The notes under the pieces are model-generated. The model saw only the letters and a program-made list of their open reading frames with translations, searched no databases and was not told the origin of the DNA. Source: Stygiobacter sp. (lineage in GTDB: Bacteria > Pseudomonadota > Alphaproteobacteria > Rhodospirillales > Magnetospirillaceae). Taken from it: a stretch of DNA of 64,000 nt. Within the stretch, counting starts at the first letter, position 1, and every line of letters starts with the position of its first letter. The stretch lies in the NCBI GenBank assembly GCA_006218045.1, contig VBWB01000013.1, positions 1-64,000 on the forward strand, given 5' to 3'. Below, one piece after another: positions 22,602-30,422 of this stretch. Position numbers and translations under genes: made by a program.

Positions 22602-24680
22602 ACTCGGCATCAGCCGGCGCAAGGCGTTGAGCAGGATGCCGATGGTGGTGCCGTTGTGCAAAAGCGCGGTGGCGATGGGCGACAGCAGGCCCAAGGCCGC
22701 CAGGCCGAGGATGCCGGTGTTCAGGCCCACGGTCAGGCGATAATTGCCGGCGATGCGGGCCATGGCGGCGTTGGCCAGTTCCTTGGCGTCGGCGACGCGT
22801 CCGATGTCGTCTTCCAACAGGGCGATGTCGGCGGTCAGTCGGGCGATGTCGGCGCCCTTTTGCATGGCGATGCCCACATGGGCGCCGGCCAGGGCCGGGG
22901 CGTCGTTGATGCCGTCGCCGACAAAGGCGATGCGGGCGCCGTCCTGGTTGAGGCGGGCGATGATCTCGGCCTTGTCCTCGGGCATCAGTTCGGCGTGGAA
23001 GTCGTCCAGCCCCAATTCGGCGGCCAGATCGGCGGCACGGTCGCGGTGATCGCCGGTCAAAAGCAGGATGCGCTTGGCCCCGGCCCGGCGCAGGCGGGCG
23101 ATGGTTTCGGCGCTGGTGGCGCGGATGGAATCCTTCAAGGCCAGGATACCCAGCAGCGTGCCGCCATAACCGATGAACAGCAGGGTCTTGCCCTGGTGGT
23201 ACAGGCGGTCGATCACCGGCTGATGCAAGGTGATGTCGATACCTTCGTCCTCCTGGATGAAATGGCGCGAGCCCACCACCACGCGCTTACCGTCGATGAC
23301 GCTGGCGACGCCATGGGCGACGATGAACTGCACCTCGGCATGGTCGAAATGGTGATTGTGGGTGGCCTTGGCGGCGTTGACCACGGCCAGGGCCAGGGGG
23401 TGGAAATAATGCTCCTCGACCGAGGCGGCCAGACAGATCAGGTCTTCGGCGCTGAAGGCGGCATCGAAGGCGATGGAATCGGTGATCTCCAGCATGCCGG
23501 TGGTCAGGGTGCCGGTCTTGTCGAAGATGAAGGTGTCGGCGCTGGCCAGACGTTCCAGCGCGGTGGCGCCCTTGACCAGGATGCCGGCGCGACCGGCGTC
23601 GAACATGGCCGATTTGAAGGCCACCGGCGTGGCCAGCTTGAGGGCGCAGGAATAATCGGCTTGCAACACCGAGGCGGCGTTGCGCCAGTTGCCGGTGATC
23701 AGGGCCGAGGCGCCGGCCAGCTTGAGCACGCCGGGCACCAACTGGTCGGCCAGTTTGGCCGCCTCGATCTGGGCTTCGCTCTTGGCGGTCAGCGATTGCT
23801 CCACATAATCGGCGATGCGGGCGGCGGCGGTGCGGCTGCCCACCTGCTCGGCATAGATGCCGAGGCGGCCTTCCTCCATCAGCGTGCCCGACAGCACCGA
23901 ATCGCCGCGGCCCTTGACCACGGCGACGCTTTCACCGGTCATGGCCGCCTCGTTGACGGTGGCCTCGCCGGTCAGCACGGTGCCGTCGACGGGAATGACC
24001 GAGCCCGATCCCACCACCACGGTGTCCCCCACCGCCACCTCGGTCGCCGGGATCCGCACCTCGACCCCGTCCTTCAGCACCCAGACCTGATCGCTGGTCG
24101 GGCGCAGCAGGTGTTTCAGCAAATCGTCGGAGCGGCGGGCGATGGAGTTTTCCATGTATTCGCCCAAAGCCAGCATGAAGGTGGTGGTGTTGGCGGCGGT
24201 GAAGTCGGACCGGGCCAGCGAGATGGACACCGCCATGGCCTCAAGCACATGGCTGGTGATGCCGTTCTCGCCATAATCGGCGGCGGCGTGATGCAACAGC
24301 GGCAAGGCCGAATGCAGGCTGACCGGCAGGCGCAACCCCATGGGCAGGGCATTGGTGCCCAGCAGCACGGCCAAGGCGACGGCCACCGCCGCCTTGCCGT
24401 CATCGGCCCTGGCCGCCTTGGCGACGATGTCATCCAGGCCGAGCCCGGCCACGGCGGCGGCCACACGGTCGCTATCGGTCAGGGCCGGGTCGAAGTGGAT
24501 CACCAGCGAGCGGGCGCGGCCGTTGACGCGGGCGCTCTCGACCCCGTCCAGCAGACAGACCGCCGCCTCCAGCGCCGCGCCTTGAACGGGGGCCTCGGGG
24601 TGGCGATGGTAGCGTAGGCGGATGCGACCGGGCAGGCGGTGGACCACCGCCACCGAGCGCAGCCACGGGGCGCCGCTCAT
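22587..24680 (-). CDS. P1B-like metal P-type ATPase with non-canonical YSC motif
   Basis: A 697-residue P-type ATPase. An HMA_2-like domain without CxxC occupies about residues 10-75 (HRLPGRIRLRY at 14-24). Catalytic motifs are intact: TGES 248-251, DKTGTLT 387-393 (phosphorylated Asp 387), the P1B-specific His-Pro at 427-428, TGDHRDRA near 542 and GDGINDAP 588-595. The metal-site helix reads ADYSCALKLATPVA (341-354), so the usual Cys-Pro-Cys is Tyr-Ser-Cys. Only one C-terminal helix pair and a reduced N-terminal membrane region are visible. It is the last gene of a six-gene overlapping operon (ATGA overlap with the previous gene). The transported ion is unknown. Confidence 0.88.
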   Translation of the reverse strand: MSGAPWLRSVAVVHRLPGRIRLRYHRHPEAPVQGAALEAAVCLLDGVESARVNGRARSLVIHFDPALTDSDRVAAAVAGLGLDDIVAKAARADDGKAAVAVALAVLLGTNALPMGLRLPVSLHSALPLLHHAAADYGENGITSHVLEAMAVSISLARSDFTAANTTTFMLALGEYMENSIARRSDDLLKHLLRPTSDQVWVLKDGVEVRIPATEVAVGDTVVVGSGSVIPVDGTVLTGEATVNEAAMTGESVAVVKGRGDSVLSGTLMEEGRLGIYAEQVGSRTAAARIADYVEQSLTAKSEAQIEAAKLADQLVPGVLKLAGASALITGNWRNAASVLQADYSCALKLATPVAFKSAMFDAGRAGILVKGATALERLASADTFIFDKTGTLTTGMLEITDSIAFDAAFSAEDLICLAASVEEHYFHPLALAVVNAAKATHNHHFDHAEVQFIVAHGVASVIDGKRVVVGSRHFIQEDEGIDITLHQPVIDRLYHQGKTLLFIGYGGTLLGILALKDSIRATSAETIARLRRAGAKRILLLTGDHRDRAADLAAELGLDDFHAELMPEDKAEIIARLNQDGARIAFVGDGINDAPALAGAHVGIAMQKGADIARLTADIALLEDDIGRVADAKELANAAMARIAGNYRLTVGLNTGILGLAALGLLSPIATALLHNGTTIGILLNALRRLMPSSKSR

Positions 24681-25012
24681 AGGGCGCCGGTCTGCTCGGC
24701 CTGGACTTCCGCTTGCAGGTCGGCCAGTTGTTCCTTCATCTCGGCGACGCCGCCCATCATGCCGGCATAGGCCTTGAGGGCGCCCTTGAACAGCTTGCCG
24801 CGCAACTCCTCATCCGACAGCACATAGGCGGCGCCGCCGCCCATCAGCAGGCCCAACAGGAATTGTTCGCCGCGGCCCTGGGGCAGCAGGCGGCCCAGAC
24901 CGGCCAGCATTCCCTGATTCTGCCCCTGGCCCATGTGCAGGGCCATCATCTGTTCAAGGTCGCGGCGCTTCAGGCCCTTCTTCGCCTGCTTCTGCTTGTT
25001 CTTCTTAGCCAA
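24677..25012 (-). CDS. Small Gly-rich membrane-associated protein of the ATPase operon (111 aa)
   Basis: The start is TTG at 25012 with GGAGG about 8 bp upstream. The 111-residue product has a very basic N-terminus (AKKNKQKQAKKGLKRRD), a Gln/Gly/Met-rich segment, a short hydrophobic Gly-rich stretch (FLLGLLMGGGAAYVLS, about residues 51-66) and an amphipathic acidic C-terminal helix (MKEQLADLQAEVQAEQ). The layout recalls YtxH-like proteins, but no named family is certain. It overlaps its upstream neighbour by 8 bp and the ATPase by 4 bp, so its product probably works with the ATPase. Confidence 0.72.
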   Translation of the reverse strand: MAKKNKQKQAKKGLKRRDLEQMMALHMGQGQNQGMLAGLGRLLPQGRGEQFLLGLLMGGGAAYVLSDEELRGKLFKGALKAYAGMMGGVAEMKEQLADLQAEVQAEQTGAL

Positions 25013-25337
25013 TTTCGGCCTCCTCGGCGGGGGTGTGGGTGGGGTTCAGGAGCATCTCGGCGACGCCGACGCCGACGGCGCCGCCGGCAACGGCGATCAG
25101 GGCGCGGGCATAATCGCCCCGGCGCAGGGATTCGGCGGCGGCGATGCCGGCGGCCAGGGCGGCACCGCCTTGCAGGGCCAGACGCAGCACCTTGCGGTTG
25201 GACGGCTTTTCATGGCTCCAGCGATCCTGGATAGCCGCCAGCAGGCCGGTGGCGATCAGGCCACGGGTGAAATTGCCGGCCAGTTCCACCGGCGCCAGGG
25301 CGGCGGCGGCTTTGGCCTTACCCTTGCCCTTCCTCAC
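25005..25337 (-). CDS. Small hydrophobic protein of the ATPase operon (110 aa)
   Basis: The start is GTG at 25337, overlapping the previous stop (GTGA). The 110-residue protein has a basic Lys-rich start, then two or three weakly hydrophobic Gly/Ala-rich helices (FTRGLIATGLLAAI, LALQGGAALAAGIAAAES, ALIAVAGGAVGVGVAEMLL). The Ala/Gly pattern suggests tightly packed membrane helices. I recognise no family. Tight coupling on both sides places it in the same complex or pathway as the ATPase. Confidence 0.7.
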   Translation of the reverse strand: MRKGKGKAKAAAALAPVELAGNFTRGLIATGLLAAIQDRWSHEKPSNRKVLRLALQGGAALAAGIAAAESLRRGDYARALIAVAGGAVGVGVAEMLLNPTHTPAEEAEIG

Positions 25338-25681
25338 GAATCGGACTCGGGCTTGGCATCGATCGGGGGGGACGCGGCGACGGCTTGCTTCTTCGCCGTC
25401 ACCTTGCGCCGCGGCGCCGCCTTGGTCACCGGAACGGCGGCGGGTTCGGGCGCCGCCGGCTCTTCCGGGGTCAGCTTGGTGCGCAAGCTGGCCGAGGATT
25501 TCTCAAGGGCCGACAAGCCGGAGACGGTGGCGTCGCGCAGGCCCGCCTGGGCCTTGTCCAGGCCGCTGCGGGCCTTGTCGCCCATCGTGCCGAGCGAGTC
25601 CGGGGCTTTGACGTTTTTCAGCAGTTTGACGCCGATGATCCCGGCGACGATGCCGGAGGCGAAGGTAAGAAAAGGCAACAT
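25334..25681 (-). CDS. One-helix membrane protein with Ala/Pro/Lys-rich tail (115 aa)
   Basis: The ATG at 25681 is preceded by AAGGAG at 6 bp, which decides it over an upstream in-frame ATG at 25717. The product begins with a membrane helix (MLPFLTFASGIVAGIIGVKLL, a Gly-zipper-like pattern), then a charged amphipathic region (DKARSGLDKAQAGLRDATVSGLSALEKS, about residues 34-62) and a disordered Pro/Ala/Lys tail. It recalls DUF5132/phasin-like layouts but a firm family cannot be given. It is the third gene of the ATPase operon, 19 bp after the HMA-like gene. Confidence 0.7.
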   Translation of the reverse strand: MLPFLTFASGIVAGIIGVKLLKNVKAPDSLGTMGDKARSGLDKAQAGLRDATVSGLSALEKSSASLRTKLTPEEPAAPEPAAVPVTKAAPRRKVTAKKQAVAASPPIDAKPESDS

Positions 25682-25700
25682 GGTCGACTCCTTTTCTGGC

Positions 25701-26030
25701 TCAGGCCTTGGCGGCATTCACCAAGGTTTGCAGAAGAATTTCGCTGCCCGGGGCGTCTTGCCCGGACAGCAGGCCATCCCAGGCGGAAGCGGGGATGACC
25801 TTGGGGTCGTATTCGATGGTGCAGGATTTCGCCAACGGGTTCAGGTTGATGGCGCCGATGCCCGGCATGGCCCCCAGGGACTGGCCGAAGCGTTTGGCGG
25901 TAGCGGCCTGGGCCATCAGGTCGGCCTCCAGCCCTCCGGTCAGCTTCAGGCGGATGCGACCGGGGATGTGATGGGCGACGGTGAGGGCGCGGGCGAAACG
26001 CAGCAGGGGGAAATCCAGATCCACGGACAC
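25701..26030 (-). CDS. HMA_2-like domain protein (109 aa)
   Basis: A GTG at 26030, 15 bp after the preceding stop and behind AAAGGGA, is the likely start; a second GTG at 26024 is possible. The product is essentially one ferredoxin-like HMA-type domain: VAHHIPGRIRLKLTGGLEAD (about residues 22-41) as first strand and loop, then MPGIGAINLNPLAKSCTIEYDPKVI (about 62-86) as strands 2-3. The M-x-C-x-x-C metal site of HMA domains is missing; the PGRIR loop replaces it, and one Cys remains (KSCTIEYD). The same PGRIR motif recurs in the operon's first gene and in the ATPase N-terminus. Confidence 0.68.
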   Translation of the reverse strand: MSVDLDFPLLRFARALTVAHHIPGRIRLKLTGGLEADLMAQAATAKRFGQSLGAMPGIGAINLNPLAKSCTIEYDPKVIPASAWDGLLSGQDAPGSEILLQTLVNAAKA

Positions 26031-26044
26031 GGGCGACGGTCCCT

Positions 26045-26512
26045 TTACTTGAAGGTGCGGCGCCAATGGACCGCCATATGGGTCAACATCATCAGCACGA
26101 ATAGGGCGCCGGCCTGGGCATGTAATTTCCGGCTGGTGCCCAGGGCGGCCAGGGACACCGCCATGCTGGCCACCGCGCCGATCTTGGCGGCCCGGTTGAT
26201 CTGCCATTTGGCCTTGTGCGGTTGCGGCAGGGCGATGCGCTTGCCCCTGTGCGGCGCCGACCGGGCGGCGGGCAGGGGGGACGGATCGATGGGCAGCACC
26301 GCCGCCACCTCGGCGCGGATGCGGGTTTCCATACCGGTGTCGGTGGGATCAAAGCGCAGCAGCAGCGAGCCGATGGCCGGGTTGCCCTCGACCTGGGCCA
26401 GCGGCAGCAGCCGCGCGATCAAGTCCCGATGGCGGCCCGCATCGCGTAACAGCGGGTGGCGCAGGCGAATCCGCCCCGGCAGGACCGAGACGAAGGCGGT
26501 CTTGTCGATCAT
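26045..26512 (-). CDS. HMA-like domain protein with two membrane helices (155 aa)
   Basis: First gene of the operon. The N-terminal domain opens FVSVLPGRIRLRHP (about residues 7-20) and continues with VEGNPAIGSLLLRFDP (about 41-56), again an HMA-type fold without CxxC. After a Pro/Arg-rich linker come two membrane helices (about 109-125 and 129-149). The C-terminus contains HMAVHWRR. The start at 26512 has AAGGA upstream. An FNR-type promoter lies about 75 bp upstream. The protein may be a membrane-bound partner or metal/lipid sensor for the ATPase; this is inference. Confidence 0.68.
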   Translation of the reverse strand: MIDKTAFVSVLPGRIRLRHPLLRDAGRHRDLIARLLPLAQVEGNPAIGSLLLRFDPTDTGMETRIRAEVAAVLPIDPSPLPAARSAPHRGKRIALPQPHKAKWQINRAAKIGAVASMAVSLAALGTSRKLHAQAGALFVLMMLTHMAVHWRRTFK

Positions 26513-26592
26513 CGGGTGTGTCGTCCTTGTCCTGGGTCCATATCCCATATCCTGGATTTGTGCGGTTGATAATGAATTGCACAATCCAGCTT

Positions 26593-26634
26593 ATTCCACA
26601 AGAAAGATATGGTCAAATCTTTGACGCTCATCAA
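26593..26634 (-). promoter_or_regulatory. FNR-type class II promoter of the HMA/ATPase operon
   Basis: On the minus strand the FNR-like box TTGAT-GAGC-GTCAA (26634-26621) is one base from consensus. Counting 41.5 bp from its centre puts +1 near 26586, and the -10 position expected for class II activation (26598-26593) reads TGGAAT, a 4-of-6 match to TATAAT. The leader to the start codon would be about 73 nt and contains the direct repeat GGATATGG-GATATGG. Confidence 0.6.
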
Positions 26635-26661
26635 TCGCGCAGTAGGGGGGAAGGGCGGAGT

Positions 26662-28557
26662 CTAACCGATGCGGCCCAGCGACTGTCCGCCGCCGGGGGG
26701 GCCGGGCAATTGTTGAGCGCCGGCGGTCTGCTTCATCAGCTTTTCCATTTCCTCGATCATCTTGCCGGCCACCTCGACGATGGGGGCGAAGCCGCGCGGA
26801 TCGGCGATGCGTTCCAGCAAGGTCTTGTAATGGGCCTGGATGAGCAGGGCTTCTTCCTTGCGCTCGGGCGGCAGGCCTTGGGTCTGTCGCCGTGCCCGGG
26901 CAGGAATACGGCGCAGCAGGCCCATGCGCCGGTTGGAGAGCACCTTGTAGTTCATCACCTCGGCCAATTGGCTGGAATAATCGGCGGGGGACAGGGCCTC
27001 GAACAGATGCTCGATCAGTTCGATCTCGCTGTATTCCAGGATCAGGAAGACCCGCTGGGTCTTTTGCCAATCGGCGATGAACTGCCCGACATCGGCCAGT
27101 CTTTGCGCCAGTTCGGGGGCGAAGGTGGTGCAGTCCAGCATCTTCCAGGCCTTGCACGAGGCCATGGGCAATTTGCCGGGGAGGCCGAAATTACGGCTGA
27201 GCTGATGGGCGACCGCCAGTAAGGCGCGGCTGGAGCTGGACTGGGTGACCTTGCCCCAGCATTTGTACAGCAGATCAAGGGCGGCGAAATCGGAATCCGG
27301 CCCGTGATCGTCCAGCAGGGCGGCCAAGGCATCACGGTCGGCAGGCAGATCCGAATCTTCGCAGGATTTGAGCGGCAGCGGCGCGGCGGCGGGATGGTAC
27401 GCGGCAATGATCGCCTCGACCCGCACGGCCAACAAGGACGGTGGTGCTACGTCGATGATTGGCTCCGGCTCCGGCTCCGGTTCCGGCGGGGCGAGGAAGA
27501 CGGGCTCCGGCTCCGGCTGCGGTTCCGGCGGGGCGAGGAAGACGGGCTCCGGCTCCGGCTCCGGTTCCGGCGGGGCGAGGAAGACGGGCTCCGGCTCCGG
27601 CTCCGGTTCCGGTGGGGCGAGGAAGACGGGTTCTGGTTCCGGCTCCGGTTCCGGCGGGGCGAGGAAGACGGGTTCTGGTTCCGGCTGCGGTTCCGGCGGA
27701 GCGAGGAAGACGGGTTCTGGTTCCGGCTCCGGTTCCGGAATTGCGGGGGCTGCGGCAACAGGCGGCGGTTCGGGTGGCGCCGGCATGCGCTTGCGCTTGG
27801 GTTTCAGCTTGATTTTCAAGCCTTCCACTTCGCTCGGCGGCAGCGGCGGCGGTTCCATGGCGGCGGTGATAACCGGTGCGGGCTGGCTCTGTTCGACCGG
27901 TTGGGCCGGGGGCACCACCCGTTTGCGTCGCTTCGGCTGATGCACCTTGATGGTAGGCGGCGGTGCCGGTGCCGGTGGTTCGGCGGGGATGAAGGATTCC
28001 ATCACCTCGTCGGTCAGCGGGGCGGCGGGCAGGGGCGGGATATCCTGCGGCGGCGGTTCGGGCACCGATGGCGCGGGCTCGGCGGTCCAACCGCCGTCGG
28101 GAGAGTTGATCGGGGTGCCGATTTCTTCCAGCAAAAGGCGATCGTTTTCCGCCTGTGCCGACGGTGGCGGCAGGGTGTCCGGCGGACGGTGGCGCAGACT
28201 CACTTCCTTGCGGCGCCGACGTCGGCGGCGTTCGACCGCGTCCATCTCCTGAAATGGCGGGGGCAAGGGGGCGCTGTCGTTGGGGACGGCCCGTTCCAGC
28301 ATGGCGGTGACCACCCGCAATTGCGGCAGGATGTCTTCATGGCCGGTATCGTCGCCATGGCCATCCTGGCTGTGGCCGTGATCGTGCGCCATGGCGTCGC
28401 CGAGAGTGCGGACGATGCCCAGTAAGCCGGCGGAGGGTGGTGTTTGCAGGGCGTCCGTCGCCAGCACATGATCCAGCATTGCGACCAAGTGCTCGGCCGG
28501 AATACCGACGATATCGGCCGGGCTTGGTCGGCGGCGCGGGACGGAAGAGGTGCTCAT
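26662..28557 (-). CDS. Unknown 631-aa protein with acidic Pro-rich repeats and a His/Asp patch
   Basis: No known family is recognised. Residues about 57-74 form a His/Asp/Gly-rich patch ([18 protein letters not shown]) that could bind metal. Residues about 100-270 are Pro-rich and of low complexity, and residues about 270-370 hold six copies of a 14-residue unit around VFLAPPEP-(E/Q)-PEPEP. The C-terminal 250 residues look folded and mostly helical ([50 protein letters not shown]). There is no signal peptide or membrane helix, so a cytoplasmic, partly disordered protein is expected. It follows rsmA by 18 bp on the same strand and ends before the FNR promoter of the HMA operon. Confidence 0.8.
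   Translation of the reverse strand: MSTSSVPRRRPSPADIVGIPAEHLVAMLDHVLATDALQTPPSAGLLGIVRTLGDAMAHDHGHSQDGHGDDTGHEDILPQLRVVTAMLERAVPNDSAPLPPPFQEMDAVERRRRRRRKEVSLRHRPPDTLPPPSAQAENDRLLLEEIGTPINSPDGGWTAEPAPSVPEPPPQDIPPLPAAPLTDEVMESFIPAEPPAPAPPPTIKVHQPKRRKRVVPPAQPVEQSQPAPVITAAMEPPPLPPSEVEGLKIKLKPKRKRMPAPPEPPPVAAAPAIPEPEPEPEPVFLAPPEPQPEPEPVFLAPPEPEPEPEPVFLAPPEPEPEPEPVFLAPPEPEPEPEPVFLAPPEPQPEPEPVFLAPPEPEPEPEPIIDVAPPSLLAVRVEAIIAAYHPAAAPLPLKSCEDSDLPADRDALAALLDDHGPDSDFAALDLLYKCWGKVTQSSSSRALLAVAHQLSRNFGLPGKLPMASCKAWKMLDCTTFAPELAQRLADVGQFIADWQKTQRVFLILEYSEIELIEHLFEALSPADYSSQLAEVMNYKVLSNRRMGLLRRIPARARRQTQGLPPERKEEALLIQAHYKTLLERIADPRGFAPIVEVAGKMIEEMEKLMKQTAGAQQLPGPPGGGQSLGRIG
27457..27740. repeat. Six-and-a-half tandem 42-bp coding repeats
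   Basis: A 42-bp unit encoding 14 residues ([14 protein letters not shown] type) repeats within the 631-aa gene. Units differ by a few silent changes (GGCTCC/GGTTCC) and Glu/Gln swaps, suggesting recent expansion by slippage or recombination. Confidence 0.9.
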
Positions 28558-28575
28558 ACCCTGACCTTACCACGC

Positions 28576-29409
28576 CTATTGTGGTTGCGGACGGTCCAAA
28601 TACTCGGCCAAAGCGCAGAATTGGGCAACCGTCAATTCCTCGGCGCGGGCGGTGCCGGCGATGCCGGTGGCGGCCAGCATGTCCTCGACCGGGCCAAGGG
28701 ATTTCAGACTCGAGCGCAGCATCTTGCGCCGTTGGCCGAAGGCGGCGGCGGTAACCTTTTCCAGGGTTTCCATGCGGGCCGGGGCCAAGGGGTGCGACCG
28801 TGGGACCAACTGCACCACCGTCGACATGACGTTGGGCGGCGGGGTGAAGGCGCGCTTGTCCACGTTGAACAGCGGACGCACGTCGCACAGCCATTGGGTG
28901 ATTACCGACAGCCGCCCGTAATCGGAGCTGCGCGGGGCGGCGGCCAGACGGTCCACCACTTCCTTCTGGAACATCAGGGTCAGGTTCTCGAAGGCGTCGA
29001 TGCGCCGCAGCCACGCCAACAGCAGGACGGTGGAGATGTTATAGGGCAGGTTGGCGACGATGCGGCGCGGCGCCTCGCCCAAGGCGGCGGCCTCCACCTC
29101 CAGGGCGTCGGCGGCCATGATCTCGAGCCGGCCCGGATAGGCGGCCGCGATTTCATTCTGGATGGCGATGGCGCGGTCGTCGCGTTCGATGGCGATGACG
29201 TGGCGGGCGCCGTTGTCCAGCAAGGCCCGGGTCAGGCCGCCGGGGCCGGGGCCGATCTCGATGGTGGTGCCCACCGCCAGATTGCCGGCGGCGCGGGCGA
29301 TACGACCGGTCAGATTGAGATCCAGCAGGAAGTGCTGGCCCAGGGATTTGCGCGCGGTCAGGCCGTGGGCATTGAGCACGTCACGCAAGGGGGGCAGCGG
29401 CTCAGCCAT
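28576..29409 (-). CDS. rsmA: 16S rRNA dimethyladenosine transferase
   Basis: A 277-residue SAM-dependent methyltransferase that dimethylates the two adjacent adenosines in helix 45 of 16S rRNA (A1518 and A1519 in E. coli numbering). Motif I is TIEIGPGPGGLTRALL (about residues 49-64), IAIERDDRAI follows, and the catalytic motif NLPYNIST (N-L-P-Y, about 116-123) is intact. The first 30 residues (KSLGQHFLLD) carry the KsgA-specific LGQ-x-F-L. It overlaps the pdxA stop by 8 bp, part of the lptF-lptD-surA-pdxA-rsmA series. Confidence 0.97.
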   Translation of the reverse strand: MAEPLPPLRDVLNAHGLTARKSLGQHFLLDLNLTGRIARAAGNLAVGTTIEIGPGPGGLTRALLDNGARHVIAIERDDRAIAIQNEIAAAYPGRLEIMAADALEVEAAALGEAPRRIVANLPYNISTVLLLAWLRRIDAFENLTLMFQKEVVDRLAAAPRSSDYGRLSVITQWLCDVRPLFNVDKRAFTPPPNVMSTVVQLVPRSHPLAPARMETLEKVTAAAFGQRRKMLRSSLKSLGPVEDMLAATGIAGTARAEELTVAQFCALAEYLDRPQPQ

Positions 29410-30412
29410 GCGGGCGGCTCCGGTTGGCGGCCATCAAGGCGGCCATGTTCAGGGCGTTCATCAGGCTGGTTTCCACCGCTTGGCCGGTACCGGCCAGGGC
29501 AAGGGCGGTGCCGTGGTCGGGCGAGGTGCGGATGATCGGCAGACCCAAGGTGATGTTGACGCCGCCGTCGAAATCGATGGTCTTGATCGGGATCAGCGCC
29601 TGATCATGGTACATGCAAAGCGCCGCGTCGTAACCGGCGCGGGCGCGGGCGTGGAACAAGGTGTCGGCGGGCAGCGGCCCGCTGGCGTCGATGCCTTGGG
29701 CCTTGAGCGCGGCCACCGCCGGGGCGACGACATCAGCATCTTCGTGCCCCATGGCGCCGTTTTCGCCGGCATGGGGGTTGAGGCCGGCCACCGCCAGACG
29801 CGGGGCATCGATGGCGAAATCCCGGCGCAGCGCCCAGGCGGTGACTTGGCCGGCATGGATGATGGCCCGGGTGGTCAGCCCCGCCGCCGCCTGGGCCAGC
29901 GACACATGGATGGTCACCGGCACCACGCGCAAAAGCGGACAGGCCAGCATCATCACCTCGGCGCCGTCGACGCCCAGCAGATGGGCCAGATATTCGGTGT
30001 GGCCGGGAAAGGCGAAGCCGGCCTGATACAGCACCGCCTTGTGGATGGGGTTGGTGACCATGGCCGCGGTATCGCCGGCCCGGGTCAACATCACCGCCCG
30101 CTCGATCGAGGCCATGACGGCGCTGCCATTGGCCGGGTCGGGGCAGCCGGCCTTGATCGCCCGGACCAGGGGTTGCGGCAGCACCGGCAAGGCATCGGCA
30201 AAGACCTCCACCGCCTGTTCGGCGGCGGCGATGACGGTGACGGGAACATCCCAGCCCAGGGACTGGGCAATGGATCGCAGGCGGTCGGGGTCATCGATGG
30301 CCAGGAACGGATGTGTCAGATCCTGGCGCCGCAGCCATGCCTTCAGGGTCAGTTCGCCGCCGATCCCAGCCGGCTCGCCCATGGTCAGGGCCAGGGGCAA
30401 AGGCTTGGTCAT
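29402..30412 (-). CDS. pdxA: 4-hydroxythreonine-4-phosphate dehydrogenase
   Basis: A 336-residue NAD-dependent enzyme of the DXP-dependent pyridoxal phosphate pathway. It oxidises 4-phosphohydroxy-threonine, whose product condenses with deoxyxylulose phosphate at PdxJ. The start LALTMGEPAGIG (about residues 7-18) and the metal and substrate motifs VTNPIHKAVL, PGHTEYLAHLLG, GLNPHAGENGAMGHEDADV and MYHDQALIPIKTI are all present, including the His ligands for the divalent cation. The ATG at 30412 lies 10 bp after the surA stop. The overlap with rsmA indicates coupling. Confidence 0.97.
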   Translation of the reverse strand: MTKPLPLALTMGEPAGIGGELTLKAWLRRQDLTHPFLAIDDPDRLRSIAQSLGWDVPVTVIAAAEQAVEVFADALPVLPQPLVRAIKAGCPDPANGSAVMASIERAVMLTRAGDTAAMVTNPIHKAVLYQAGFAFPGHTEYLAHLLGVDGAEVMMLACPLLRVVPVTIHVSLAQAAAGLTTRAIIHAGQVTAWALRRDFAIDAPRLAVAGLNPHAGENGAMGHEDADVVAPAVAALKAQGIDASGPLPADTLFHARARAGYDAALCMYHDQALIPIKTIDFDGGVNITLGLPIIRTSPDHGTALALAGTGQAVETSLMNALNMAALMAANRSRPHG

Positions 30413-30422
30413 GGCCCTGTTC

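Noticed and set aside
27457-27740. Tandem repeats considered as a CRISPR array
   Set aside because: Units are contiguous, without unique spacers, and encode a regular peptide.
27304-28425. Plus-strand frame with Gly/Ser/Arg-rich repeats opposite the 631-aa gene
   Set aside because: It is the reverse strand of the 42-bp coding repeats; the minus-strand frame is longer, has a folded C-terminal domain and continues the operon direction.
22587-28557. Link of the HMA operon and acidic-repeat protein to magnetosome formation
   Set aside because: No mam, mms or mad gene is recognisable in the window, and acidic Pro repeats alone are not diagnostic.
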